Position numbers and translations under genes: made by a program. Source: Sphingobacterium sp. (GTDB lineage Bacteria > Bacteroidota > Bacteroidia > Sphingobacteriales > Sphingobacteriaceae). Taken from it: a DNA stretch of 64,000 nucleotides. Each line of letters starts with the position of its first letter. Position 1 is the stretch's first letter. The notes beneath the pieces were generated by a model. It searched no databases, was not told the DNA's origin, and saw nothing but the letters and a program-made list of their open reading frames with translations. The stretch lies in assembly GCA_029239355.1 (NCBI GenBank), contig JAQZAZ010000002.1:62001-126000 (forward strand). The letters run 5' to 3'. This document shows, piece by piece, positions 28,201-34,906 of the stretch.

Positions 28201-28579
28201 ATACCACATTGAGCACCTTAGCCGGCGTGATAACAATCTCCTGGCTCTCGTACCCAATAAGCTTAAACACAAGCTTATCTGCACTTAAGGGCACTGCTAT
28301 AGCATAGGATCCGTCGGCCCGGGAGGCCGTACTGATGTTGGTTCCCAGCACATTTACGGTAACACCAGACAACGGCTGGCCGTTGCTATCCGATATCTTG
28401 CCCGTAATTTCTCGGTTTTGGACAATCAATCTATCGATCGATTTTAAGGGCATACTAGCTTTTAATGCTACGGTAGGGCTACCAAAAGCGACCAGGCACA
28501 TCAGCCAGGAAGAAGGACTACATTTGCCCTTTCCAAAGCCAAAAGAATGGTTTTGTTTTAGTTTACAATTGTTTCTCAT
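25223..28579 (-). CDS. SusC/RagA-type TonB-linked outer-membrane receptor (GH88/105 locus)
   Basis: The protein has 1118 aa. The N-terminus MRNNCKLKQNHSFGFGKGKC is long and polar before the hydrophobic part of the signal (SSWLMCLVAFGSPTVAL). A carboxypeptidase-regulatory-like domain (GKISDSNGQPLSGVTVNVLG) precedes the SusC box DEVVVVGYGTMRKKDLTGSV, the plug with ILKDASAAAIYGSKAASGVI and a barrel ending WSSRVFTFGVNLSL. It lacks the FVTGQ N-terminal signature and the leader of the other group. Its upstream region instead has a perfect tandem 22-bp repeat at 28805-28848, the likely regulator site. Confidence 0.95.
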   Translation of the reverse strand: MRNNCKLKQNHSFGFGKGKCSPSSWLMCLVAFGSPTVALKASMPLKSIDRLIVQNREITGKISDSNGQPLSGVTVNVLGTNISTASRADGSYAIAVPLSADKLVFKLIGYESQEIVITPAKVLNVVLNSSADELDEVVVVGYGTMRKKDLTGSVTQIHPDRIANENPKTVQDILRGTAGMNIGYDASAKGGGSIEVRGKRSVYDSNSGHNNPLLVLDGMIFYGELSEINPDDIEQIDILKDASAAAIYGSKAASGVIIISTKKGKQGKPTINMTMNAGATQLSEYRKRFSPSAYLQHREDWYTKNTYGINPETGLYEAYQTRDDNGNLTVPYGFYLSPDQLPSSLSRDAWRAQSTNEDGESDLSIWGRRLGLQGNALQNFLNGKTVDWEDHVFRTGFNQDYNASISGASDKVNYYMSMGYLKNEGTVISDTYKAVRGNMKINAHVNRWLELGANVNFQDRSDGNIDIDLDQTLRNSPYADYADASGNPLQYPLSEQFSQRGYNYDFQKKYLELDKGYTVLNSIFNAKIKLPFNITYSFNASPRLQYFHDRYFMSAELPGSNPADRGANREQTKRFDWSLNNTINWEQTFAEKHRLMVTLVQEAEELQSWKDRIEARNILPSDALGFHNTKNGSKEDSSFDSYDSHQTADALLARLFYSYDDRYMLTTSIRRDGYSAFGTSNPYATFPSLALAWNFSKEKFFKWTSVMDYGKLRVSYGKNGNRQLADPNLALANLYSGNGKLQGYLNSAGELVQYRYLMVDRLANPNLQWEKTTAWNFGLDFGFLKNRISGTLEYYLMQTHDMIMEQQLPNFTGFGSITTNLGQVDNKGIELTLNTANLQKENLRWSTTFSFSYNKNQIVHLYNNYEDVLDANGNIIGRKEMDEISNGWFIGQPIGTIWDYHVTGIWQANEAAEAAKYGQAPGDPKVANIYTADDVVNADGTKPVYNNNDRVFLGQTDPRFRWAMRNEFTLWKDLSFSFNIYSSMGHKSLSGNYLNNDDDGGRMAYGLANLPEKEYWTPANPTDRYGRIEAKGPIGAEGAQRLYDRSFIRLDNISVGYTLPTSLTSRYNLNRVKLYGTVRNVATWTKEWEYGDPETFHSNDNPQGWSSRVFTFGVNLSL

Positions 28580-28804
28580 AAAGCAATATTTACTTTGAGT
28601 GATTTAGAAATTTTATAATTGGCTTCCTCTTATCAAGGAATTTTAACTGTAAAAGTCCAGATTAGCTTTTAGAAAATCAGCACCCAATTGTATCAAAAAA
28701 CTGCTATTTTGTCTCAACAACACGATTTTCAATATAAACAATAGTCGTCCTACAAATAGGTAGCCTGATTATTTAGTATAATTAGACAAAAAACCAAGAA
28801 TGAG

Positions 28805-28848
28805 AATTTAACTACAACGTTTGCGTAATTTAACTACAACGTTTTCGT
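28805..28848. repeat. Tandem 22-bp direct repeat upstream of the GH88/105-linked SusC
   Basis: Two head-to-tail 22-bp units, 28805-28826 and 28827-28848, match at 21 of 22 positions around the core TTTAACTACAACGTTT. The 22-bp period is about two helical turns, so two protein units would bind on the same face of the DNA. The site is about 225 bp upstream of the SusC start and 175 bp upstream of the divergent SDR gene. Apart from this and the operator at 28954, I see nothing assignable in the gap 28580-29022. Confidence 0.6.
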
Positions 28849-28953
28849 ATTTTTTATATTACAAAGTCTACGCTTCTCACCTTCTTACATTTTTGTACCC
28901 TATATTGATCAATATCTCGGCCTAAAGCCATAGTCGCCGATCGTTACACACTT

Positions 28954-28977
28954 TTTACCAAATGGTAAATACTTTTG
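28954..28977 (+). promoter_or_regulatory. Operator and -7 box of the SDR gene
   Basis: A perfect inverted repeat TTTACCA-AA-TGGTAAA (28954-28969) is directly followed by TACTTTTG (28970-28977), which fits the Bacteroidota -7 consensus TAnnTTTG. The palindrome therefore sits in the promoter spacer, as expected for a repressor site. The SDR start is 46 nt further on. Confidence 0.5.
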
Positions 28978-29022
28978 GTTTTAACAGCACTAGCTTTACA
29001 GCAGTAAATTAAAATCAACGCA

Positions 29023-29784
29023 ATGAAAAAAGTACTTATCACCGGAGCCAATAAAGGAATTGGTCTGGAAACAGCAAGACAATTACTACAGGCAGGATAT
29101 TATGTTTATCTGGGAAGCCGAAGTCTGGAAAACGGGATACTAGCCGCCCAAGGGCTCAAGCAAGAAGGATTGACGGCTGTAGAAGCTGTGCAAATAGACG
29201 TTACGAACGATGAATCCGTTAAAAATGCCCATCGTCTTATTGGCGAAAAAACCGAGGTACTGGATGTACTGATCAACAATGCCGGCATTACCGGAGTACA
29301 ACTGAGCGAGGACGGGTCATTTGTGCCCCAGACGGCGATTGACACAGACGTAGAAGTCTATAAAGCAGTTTATGAGACCAATGTCTATGGCGTGATCAGG
29401 GTGACACAAGCCTTCTTGGATCTGCTCCAGAAATCCGACGAACCACGGATAGTGATGGTGAGTTCCAGCCAGGGATCAATCACCTTGCACAGTGATCCAA
29501 ATTATAAATATTATAACCACAAAGGTTCGGTCTATCTATCGTCAAAGTCAGCCTTGAATATGTATACAGTCAATCTGGCTTATGAACTGCGGGATACCGA
29601 TTTTAAGATCAATGCGGTGAGTCCTGGTTTTACAAAAACAGACTTAAACTTCAATCGTGGCACGGGCACCATCGAAGATGCCGCGAAGCGTATTGTCAAG
29701 TATGCAGTAATTGGCAACGATGGTGTTACCGGAAAATTTTTCTGCGAAGAAACCAATCCTGAGACAGGTGAGATTCCCTGGTAG
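29023..29784 (+). CDS. Short-chain dehydrogenase/reductase (classical SDR)
   Basis: The protein has 253 aa. The NAD(P)-binding motif GANKGIG is at residues 8-14, NNAG at 85-88, the catalytic Ser near 147-149 (MVSSSQGS), and Tyr171 with Lys175 (YLSSK), so the active site is complete. The stretch between NNAG and Ser is somewhat long. The cofactor would be NADPH judging from GSRS after the second strand, an inference from family rules. It is cytoplasmic and its substrate is unknown. The gene has its own promoter with a palindromic operator and is followed by a broken AhpD-like gene. Confidence 0.93.
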   Translation: MKKVLITGANKGIGLETARQLLQAGYYVYLGSRSLENGILAAQGLKQEGLTAVEAVQIDVTNDESVKNAHRLIGEKTEVLDVLINNAGITGVQLSEDGSFVPQTAIDTDVEVYKAVYETNVYGVIRVTQAFLDLLQKSDEPRIVMVSSSQGSITLHSDPNYKYYNHKGSVYLSSKSALNMYTVNLAYELRDTDFKINAVSPGFTKTDLNFNRGTGTIEDAAKRIVKYAVIGNDGVTGKFFCEETNPETGEIPW

Positions 29785-29886
29785 TAAGTATCTCGTCAAA
29801 ATGTATAAGCCCTTTTTACTTTTGGTATCCATCTGTTTTGAGTATTGATGTTAAAAAAATTGCATCTGGACTATAGTGTTTTATAA

Positions 29887-30267
29887 ATCTGTCCCCTAAA
29901 TGCAGGCTATATTGGATTTATATTTGTCCATGCCGACCTGATCAAAATTAGGGTATCCCAAATAAATGGCTGTACCTATTGTATCGACAAACATATCCGG
30001 GATGCCATAGCCATTGGCGAGGATGCCCGCCGTATATACGTTTTGTCGCACTGGCGGGATACGTCGTTCTTTTCGGAACAAGAAAGGGCCATACTAGCAT
30101 TGACCGAGCAGATGACGCTGATTTCTACGCAAGGTGTAAGCGACGAAATTTACGATAATGCCTTGGCGTTGTTGGGGCAGCCATACCTTACTGAGGTTAT
30201 GATGGCCATTGTGGCTATGAATGCATGGAATCGTATCGGCATTACTACCGGCCGAGAACCCGAATAG
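29887..30267 (+). pseudogene. AhpD/carboxymuconolactone-decarboxylase-like gene lacking its N-terminus
   Basis: The frame is open from 29887 to TAG 30265-30267 and reads DLIKIRVSQINGCTYCIDKH, which carries the C-x-x-C-x-x-x-H redox motif of the AhpD-like family. It continues ERAILALTEQMTLISTQGVS and MAIVAMNAWNRIGITTG, the normal C-terminus. There is no ATG before the motif in this frame. The roughly 40 N-terminal residues that intact members carry are replaced by unrelated sequence after an in-frame TAA at 29884. The first ATG (30043) would yield only 74 aa without the active site. It is therefore most likely a truncated relic. The gap 29785-29886 holds nothing I recognise. Confidence 0.7.
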
Positions 30268-30276
30268 TTTATAAAC

Positions 30277-30308
30277 GCAAAAAGCCAAGAAAATTCTTGG
30301 CTTTTTGC
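30277..30308. terminator. Bidirectional intrinsic terminator
   Basis: A perfect stem of 15 bp, GCAAAAAGCCAAGAA / TTCTTGGCTTTTTGC with a 2-nt centre, has A-runs and T-runs on either side. It would terminate transcription from the AhpD-like remnant and from the minus-strand CPBP gene. Confidence 0.85.
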
Positions 30309-30353
30309 TATAAATATAATTAAATCTCCTGGTAACCCTTAAGATCTGACAAT

Positions 30354-31046
30354 CTAAACCTGGACCACCTTGCTTCTACCCTTCATCCTCTTCCGAATCA
30401 CCAAGCTAATAAGCCATACGACGAGCAAGATTGCTAATATAGCGCCGCTTTTAGTATTTATGTTTGGAAAGAAATTGTTAAGGGAATGAAATGCGCTCAC
30501 GGCAATAAGGGAACCGGTTGTGTCAGCAACTTTACCTATGCCCCAGCTTCCCAGTACCAAAATCACAAAAAAGAATATTTGTGTAGATGTGAAATCAAAA
30601 TTCAGATGCCATAAAAACCATAGTATAGACAATAAAAGTATATTATATAGTGGTTTTACCGCTTTTAATTCCTGGTAGAGAAAACCACGCCATCCAATTT
30701 CTTCCAGCAGGCCGTAGATCAGCACCGAAAATACGGCTAACTGTGGAACAACGCCTTTTGTCAAGTACGATACGATACTAATTAGGAGAACAGGGAATAT
30801 CCAATAAAGAACAACCGGGAAAAGTAAGCTGTTAAAGTTTCCCCTGAGCGACAGTACGGGTTTTATTTTGAAGGCGACAAACACAAATACAGCTCCAACA
30901 GCCGGCCCTGCACCGGTAAGAATAGATTTTAAATACGGGTTTTCGATCGCGTTTAGTATTTCTGTTTTGTTGGTTAAATACCGACATACGGTCGCGATGA
31001 TATAATAGATAATTATGGACCAATAATTGATTTTTCTTTTCATCAT
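30354..31046 (-). CDS. CPBP-family intramembrane metalloprotease
   Basis: The protein has 230 aa with about seven or eight hydrophobic helices. The CPBP (CAAX protease and bacteriocin-processing) motifs are present: EEIGWRGFLYQEL supplies the E-E-x-x-x-R motif, FLWHLNFD a conserved His, and FHSLNNFF the second His/Asn block. These residues bind a metal inside the membrane. The substrate is unknown; bacterial members may act in immunity to peptides or in processing membrane proteins. A second in-frame ATG at 31043 follows the first. The neighbouring Crp/Fnr and LuxR genes are on the same strand but separated by about 60 and 35 nt. Confidence 0.85.
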   Translation of the reverse strand: MMKRKINYWSIIIYYIIATVCRYLTNKTEILNAIENPYLKSILTGAGPAVGAVFVFVAFKIKPVLSLRGNFNSLLFPVVLYWIFPVLLISIVSYLTKGVVPQLAVFSVLIYGLLEEIGWRGFLYQELKAVKPLYNILLLSILWFLWHLNFDFTSTQIFFFVILVLGSWGIGKVADTTGSLIAVSAFHSLNNFFPNINTKSGAILAILLVVWLISLVIRKRMKGRSKVVQV

Positions 31047-31109
31047 GTCTTTATAGCTTTTGCAAGGCTCAAAAATAGCTGCTATAAAGCCAAAAACACT
31101 TGACGAAAG

Positions 31110-31691
31110 TTAAGAAATCTTTTTTCTTATTCTACTCAGGCTTTCAGGTGCAATACCCAGGTAAGATGCTATAATTTTAAGTGGAGTCCGCTGAAAAATC
31201 TTCGGTCGTTCATTTATTAATTTCAGATATCTTTCAGTAGGCGATAAAGTCAGGAGATTGATTTGTTCAGACTGTTTAGCTGTAAACATAATATCCGAAA
31301 TAGCTTTGCCAATGAGCAGCGAGCGGTCGGATTTTTCATAAAGTGCCTGTAGATGTTGATAACTCACCGACCAAAGTTCAGAATCTTCTATACACTCGGT
31401 TTTGATGACCGTTGGCTTTTGGGATATAAAAGAAAGGTAATCGCTGAAAATCTGGTTTTCATAATACAGATTGATGCAAATATCTTTGCCTTGGTAGGGT
31501 ACAAAATGGCCAACAGAGCCGGATACTAAAATATTAATGAACCTTTCGGTCTTATCATAGGCTTTAACGACTTCATTTTTGGTAAAGTTGCGGCACTCCA
31601 CTACTTTTGAAAATTCGATCCAAAATTTGATGTCGACGGGATAATAAGCGTCAAAGATCTGCTTGATATTTTCTGGGCTCGGAATTTTCAT
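31110..31691 (-). CDS. Crp/Fnr-family transcriptional regulator
   Basis: The protein has 193 aa. The N-terminal cyclic-nucleotide-binding-like domain is seen in ECRNFTKNEVVKAYDKTERF and INILVSGSVGHFVPYQGKD. The C-terminal helix-turn-helix is TPLKIIASYLGIAPESLSRI. The phosphate-binding cassette of true cAMP receptors is not evident, which is common in the Bacteroidota members of this group, so the effector is unknown. A decayed relative is present at 19242-19424. Confidence 0.9.
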   Translation of the reverse strand: MKIPSPENIKQIFDAYYPVDIKFWIEFSKVVECRNFTKNEVVKAYDKTERFINILVSGSVGHFVPYQGKDICINLYYENQIFSDYLSFISQKPTVIKTECIEDSELWSVSYQHLQALYEKSDRSLLIGKAISDIMFTAKQSEQINLLTLSPTERYLKLINERPKIFQRTPLKIIASYLGIAPESLSRIRKKIS

Positions 31692-31727
31692 TTAAATTTA
31701 ATGTAACAGCTCTAAAACGATCTAACA

Positions 31728-32483
31728 CTATAATAGTTTATTATTTAAGGCAAAGTGCAAAGCTTCATTCATATTACTTACGCCCAATTTTTCAAACAAT
31801 TTTCGGCGATGAAACTTCACCGTGTCTATTGAAACGAATATTTTCTCAGAAGTCTCGTGGATGGTCAGCCCCCGGTGATAATAGCGTAATATCTCAATTT
31901 CACGTTCGCTGAGGTAAGTTTTTCTTCGGGCACTCCATCGGTCAGTCAGCAGGTCAAGTTCCCAGAGCTGATCAGCATGAAGCTTTTCGATGGTTACATT
32001 TCCTGAGGATACGTTTGAAGACAACGACACGATACAAATGGCCTTCCATATCTTTCCCTCTTCAGTCAGAAAACACGGTGTCAACTTATGATTGATCAAA
32101 ATGTACTTTTTATTCGCGTCCTGTATTTGAAAATCATAAGATATTACATATAGTTTGCGCTCCTCCAAGGGTATTTTTTGATAAAAATCAAAGCCTGCAT
32201 TGTTGATCTGGATAAGCATTTGAAAATCTGCGTCGGGAACATATTTTTCGTAAAAGCTATACCCCATTTCCATAACCTGTTTTGATGTCAACCCGGCTAA
32301 AAATAAGGGATTGTCAGAGACAAATTCGAAAGCCTTGCGTTGATAATCGATAATGTATATACTTTGATAAGTAATACGCGCGAAGGCTTTCACAAGTTCA
32401 ATGTAATTATTAGCCTGCGCGAGATCTGTTGTAGACAGGCTAGTGACCACATTTTGGGATGAAAATAAATCGTTGAAATCCAT
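31728..32483 (-). CDS. LuxR-family regulator with N-terminal PAS-like domain
   Basis: The protein has 251 aa from ATG 32483; the longer frame begins with TTG at 32489. The C-terminal LuxR helix-turn-helix is clear (LSEREIEILRYYHRGLTIHE, then SIDTVKFHRRKLFEKLGVSN). The N-terminal 160 residues (YQSIYIIDYQRKAFEFVSDN) resemble a PAS-type sensory domain with a predicted small-molecule pocket. It ends close to the Crp/Fnr gene. Its targets are unknown. Confidence 0.88.
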   Translation of the reverse strand: MDFNDLFSSQNVVTSLSTTDLAQANNYIELVKAFARITYQSIYIIDYQRKAFEFVSDNPLFLAGLTSKQVMEMGYSFYEKYVPDADFQMLIQINNAGFDFYQKIPLEERKLYVISYDFQIQDANKKYILINHKLTPCFLTEEGKIWKAICIVSLSSNVSSGNVTIEKLHADQLWELDLLTDRWSARRKTYLSEREIEILRYYHRGLTIHETSEKIFVSIDTVKFHRRKLFEKLGVSNMNEALHFALNNKLL

Positions 32484-32660
32484 ATTCAAATTCTATGGTT
32501 CGAAATTAAACAAAACTACACTTAGGTGTAGCTTTTATTCACAAAAACTCTTCTATTTTTGAACAAATTGGCAATCGATAAGAAGCAAAAAACTACCAAT
32601 AATGTGGGCAGCGAATGCCATGGATTGACAACCTTGAATTACCTATAGAACTCCTTGAAA

Positions 32661-33377
32661 ATGACAAATTGCAAAAGCTGTAAAATTGCGATCAATTCTA
32701 ATTTCTGTCCCAATTGTGGCCATCCAGCGGTGCTTAAAAGAATCGACGCCCATTATATTGCCCATGAAATAGAACATGTCCTTCACTTTGAGCGCGGTAT
32801 TTTGTACACGATTCGCGAGCTCATTACCACGCCTGGAAAAAATGTACGCCACTACATCTCCGAAAATCGAAGCCGTCTGGTCAAGCCTATTATATTTATT
32901 ATTGTTACTTCACTTATTTATTCAATTTTAAGCCACTTTTTTCATATTGAAGATAAATATATCAGTTATTATGAATCCCAACATTCCACGACGAGTACGA
33001 TGTTCCTTTGGATTCAAGCTCACTATGGCTATGCCAACATTATCATCGGGATATTTATTGCCCTGTGGGCAAAACTCTTTTTCAAAAAATATGGGTTTAA
33101 TCTCTTTGAGATCATAATCCTCTTATGTTTCGTTTTAGGAATGAGCATGTTGATCTATGCCCTATTTGCACTGATTGAAGGTATCGCTCATCAAAGCGTA
33201 ATGACCTATGCCAGTATTTTAGCGCTGTTGTACGGCGTTTGGTCCGTCGGACAGTTCTTTGATCCTACGAAGCTGTCAAATTATTTAAAAGCATTCGCCG
33301 CTTACATGTTAGGATTTATCACATTTATGCTGTCGGTATTTGCAATTGGTTCAGGTATCGATTTCATTTTTCATTAA
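32661..33377 (+). CDS. DUF3667-type membrane protein with zinc ribbon
   Basis: The protein has 238 aa from ATG 32661 (a TTG at 32655 is also in frame). The N-terminus CKSCKIAINSNFCPNCGHPA has two C-x-x-C pairs, a zinc ribbon. It is followed by ERGILYTIRELITTPGKNVR, characteristic of DUF3667, and then about five transmembrane helices. The function of the family is not known. It lies divergently from the LuxR gene. The 161-bp space to the HxlR gene (33378-33538) is GC-richer than its surroundings and I cannot assign it. Confidence 0.8.
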   Translation: MTNCKSCKIAINSNFCPNCGHPAVLKRIDAHYIAHEIEHVLHFERGILYTIRELITTPGKNVRHYISENRSRLVKPIIFIIVTSLIYSILSHFFHIEDKYISYYESQHSTTSTMFLWIQAHYGYANIIIGIFIALWAKLFFKKYGFNLFEIIILLCFVLGMSMLIYALFALIEGIAHQSVMTYASILALLYGVWSVGQFFDPTKLSNYLKAFAAYMLGFITFMLSVFAIGSGIDFIFH

Positions 33378-33538
33378 TCATGATTTATCGCAATCTGGGG
33401 CCGTGGTTTCTGTGACCTAGAAAGGAGCGTGATGGCAACGACACGCCGACGGAGCCATCCCATAAAATTTAAAATTGACGACCTTGGGTTTAGGATTGCG
33501 AAAAACAAATAAAAAAACTGCCTATCGACCTACATTGA

Positions 33539-33931
33539 TCAGGGCTGTACATTCATATGGCAATAGTCATTTCCCGCAATTTTCCACTTTAGTCCCCAAT
33601 TATGGAGGTCCAAGATAATCTTGAGCAGCTCCTTGCCCTTCTCTGTTGGCCTGTAGCGAATCTGAGGGGGTGTGGTATTTTCAATATCCTCGGTAACAAC
33701 CAAAAATTCCTCCTTCAGCTCTTTCAAACGTTTACTCAACACCTGATCTGAGAGCGTTGGAAACATTTTTTTTAAGGTACTGAATTGTGACACATCTTCT
33801 GCAATGCAATATAAAATCTGCATTTTCCAACGCAGGGATATTTGCAATAGCACTTCGTTCACATCGCATGCCTGTGCCAAAGTTTGGAGATTCTCTGTGT
33901 TTGTCGATTGTTCTTTTCTGGGTGTTGCCAT
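33539..33931 (-). CDS. HxlR-family transcriptional regulator
   Basis: The protein has 130 aa. The winged helix of the HxlR/MarR-like family is clear: RWKMQILYCIAEDVSQFSTL, then LSDQVLSKRLKELKEEFLVV and RYRPTEKGKELLKII. The Cys residues (C23, C45, C124) could allow redox sensing, but none can be assigned. It is transcribed divergently from the secreted alpha/beta hydrolase, and a palindrome lies between the two, so it probably controls that gene and itself. Confidence 0.9.
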   Translation of the reverse strand: MATPRKEQSTNTENLQTLAQACDVNEVLLQISLRWKMQILYCIAEDVSQFSTLKKMFPTLSDQVLSKRLKELKEEFLVVTEDIENTTPPQIRYRPTEKGKELLKIILDLHNWGLKWKIAGNDYCHMNVQP

Positions 33932-33947
33932 TTTAAAATTAATTTAT

Positions 33948-34002
33948 AATCACTCACTTTAGGATGAGTTATTGTGCGGACAGAAGCTTGCCTATACCTT
34001 TG
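33948..34002 (+). promoter_or_regulatory. Promoter of the alpha/beta hydrolase with HxlR-type operator
   Basis: The inverted repeat AATCACTCA / TGAGTTATT (33948-33956 and 33965-33973, one mismatch) overlaps a -33 TTG (33972-33974). The -7 box TACCTTTG (33995-34002) follows after 20 nt and fits TAnnTTTG. The site lies between the HxlR regulator gene and the hydrolase it probably controls. Confidence 0.5.
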
Positions 34003-34036
34003 TCAGGTATTAAAAAACAGTATAAAATTAAATAAA

Positions 34037-34828
34037 ATGAAACAATTGAGAACTTTATTTCTGTTACTGCTGATGTTGAGCAGTACGCTAGCTGTCTATG
34101 CACAAAGCCAAAATAGCCGGCCGACTTATGTACTGGTCCACGGCGCTTGGCATGGTGGCTGGTGCTGGCAAAGCGTCGCACAAAGGCTAATTGATGCACA
34201 CTACAACGTCTACTCTCCCACGCTCACAGGACTCGGAGAACGCAAACATCTGATCCATCCGTCGGTAGATATCGACACCCACGTCCAGGATATCGTCAAT
34301 CTGATCGAGATGGAAGATCTACATGACGTGTATCTTGTAGGGCACAGTTACGCAGGTGCAGTGATTGCCGGAGTTGCCGACCGCATTCCATCACGATTGC
34401 ACAAATTGATTTTTTTGGATGCCATGATCATTGAAGACGGTCAAAGCCCTATTTCACTGCAACCTGAGGCCGTGCGTAAAGTTCAGCTCAAAAACATTCA
34501 AAAAAAAGAGAATTTTGCTCCTTTTGACATTGCATTGTTTGGCGTGACAGCCCCCAAAATGGTCTCCTGGGTAAAGGATAGACTTAGTCCACAACCCTAT
34601 GGTACATTTGCTCAGCGATTGCACCTAAAAAACCAATATGGTAATGGATTGCCCTTGGTCTATATTGCCTGCACGGATCCTCAGCTGCCTATTATGAAGC
34701 AAATGAGCGAAAAGGTGCGCGCTGATCAAAAGCTCCACTGGCAATATCTGGAGATCGCCACTGGACACGATGCCATGCTGACCGAACCGAAAAAATTAGC
34801 CGATATGCTAATCGGTCTGGTGGATTAG
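34037..34828 (+). CDS. Secreted alpha/beta-fold hydrolase (esterase-like)
   Basis: I start it at ATG 34037 (MKQLRTLFLLLLM), giving 263 aa with a signal peptide ending near AVYAQS. The frame is open to 33974, but that part covers the promoter. The oxyanion segment is VLVHGAWHGGW, the nucleophile is Ser104 in GHSYAG, and a late GHDAML supplies the catalytic His. The pattern resembles the plant-like methylesterase/EstC group of small esterases. It is exported, its substrate is unknown, and it is probably under the divergent HxlR regulator. It converges with the TonB receptor gene. Confidence 0.9.
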   Translation: MKQLRTLFLLLLMLSSTLAVYAQSQNSRPTYVLVHGAWHGGWCWQSVAQRLIDAHYNVYSPTLTGLGERKHLIHPSVDIDTHVQDIVNLIEMEDLHDVYLVGHSYAGAVIAGVADRIPSRLHKLIFLDAMIIEDGQSPISLQPEAVRKVQLKNIQKKENFAPFDIALFGVTAPKMVSWVKDRLSPQPYGTFAQRLHLKNQYGNGLPLVYIACTDPQLPIMKQMSEKVRADQKLHWQYLEIATGHDAMLTEPKKLADMLIGLVD

Positions 34829-34906
34829 CATATCTAAATTAACAGTGTATATGTGCTGTACTTATCCCCCAGCCAATCTACTGGTAGCGATCACCAACCA
34901 AATCCA

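Noticed and set aside
33378..33538. GC-richer patch between the DUF3667 and HxlR genes, suspected repeat or RNA
   Set aside because: I could not find a second copy in the window or a convincing fold, so nothing is claimed.
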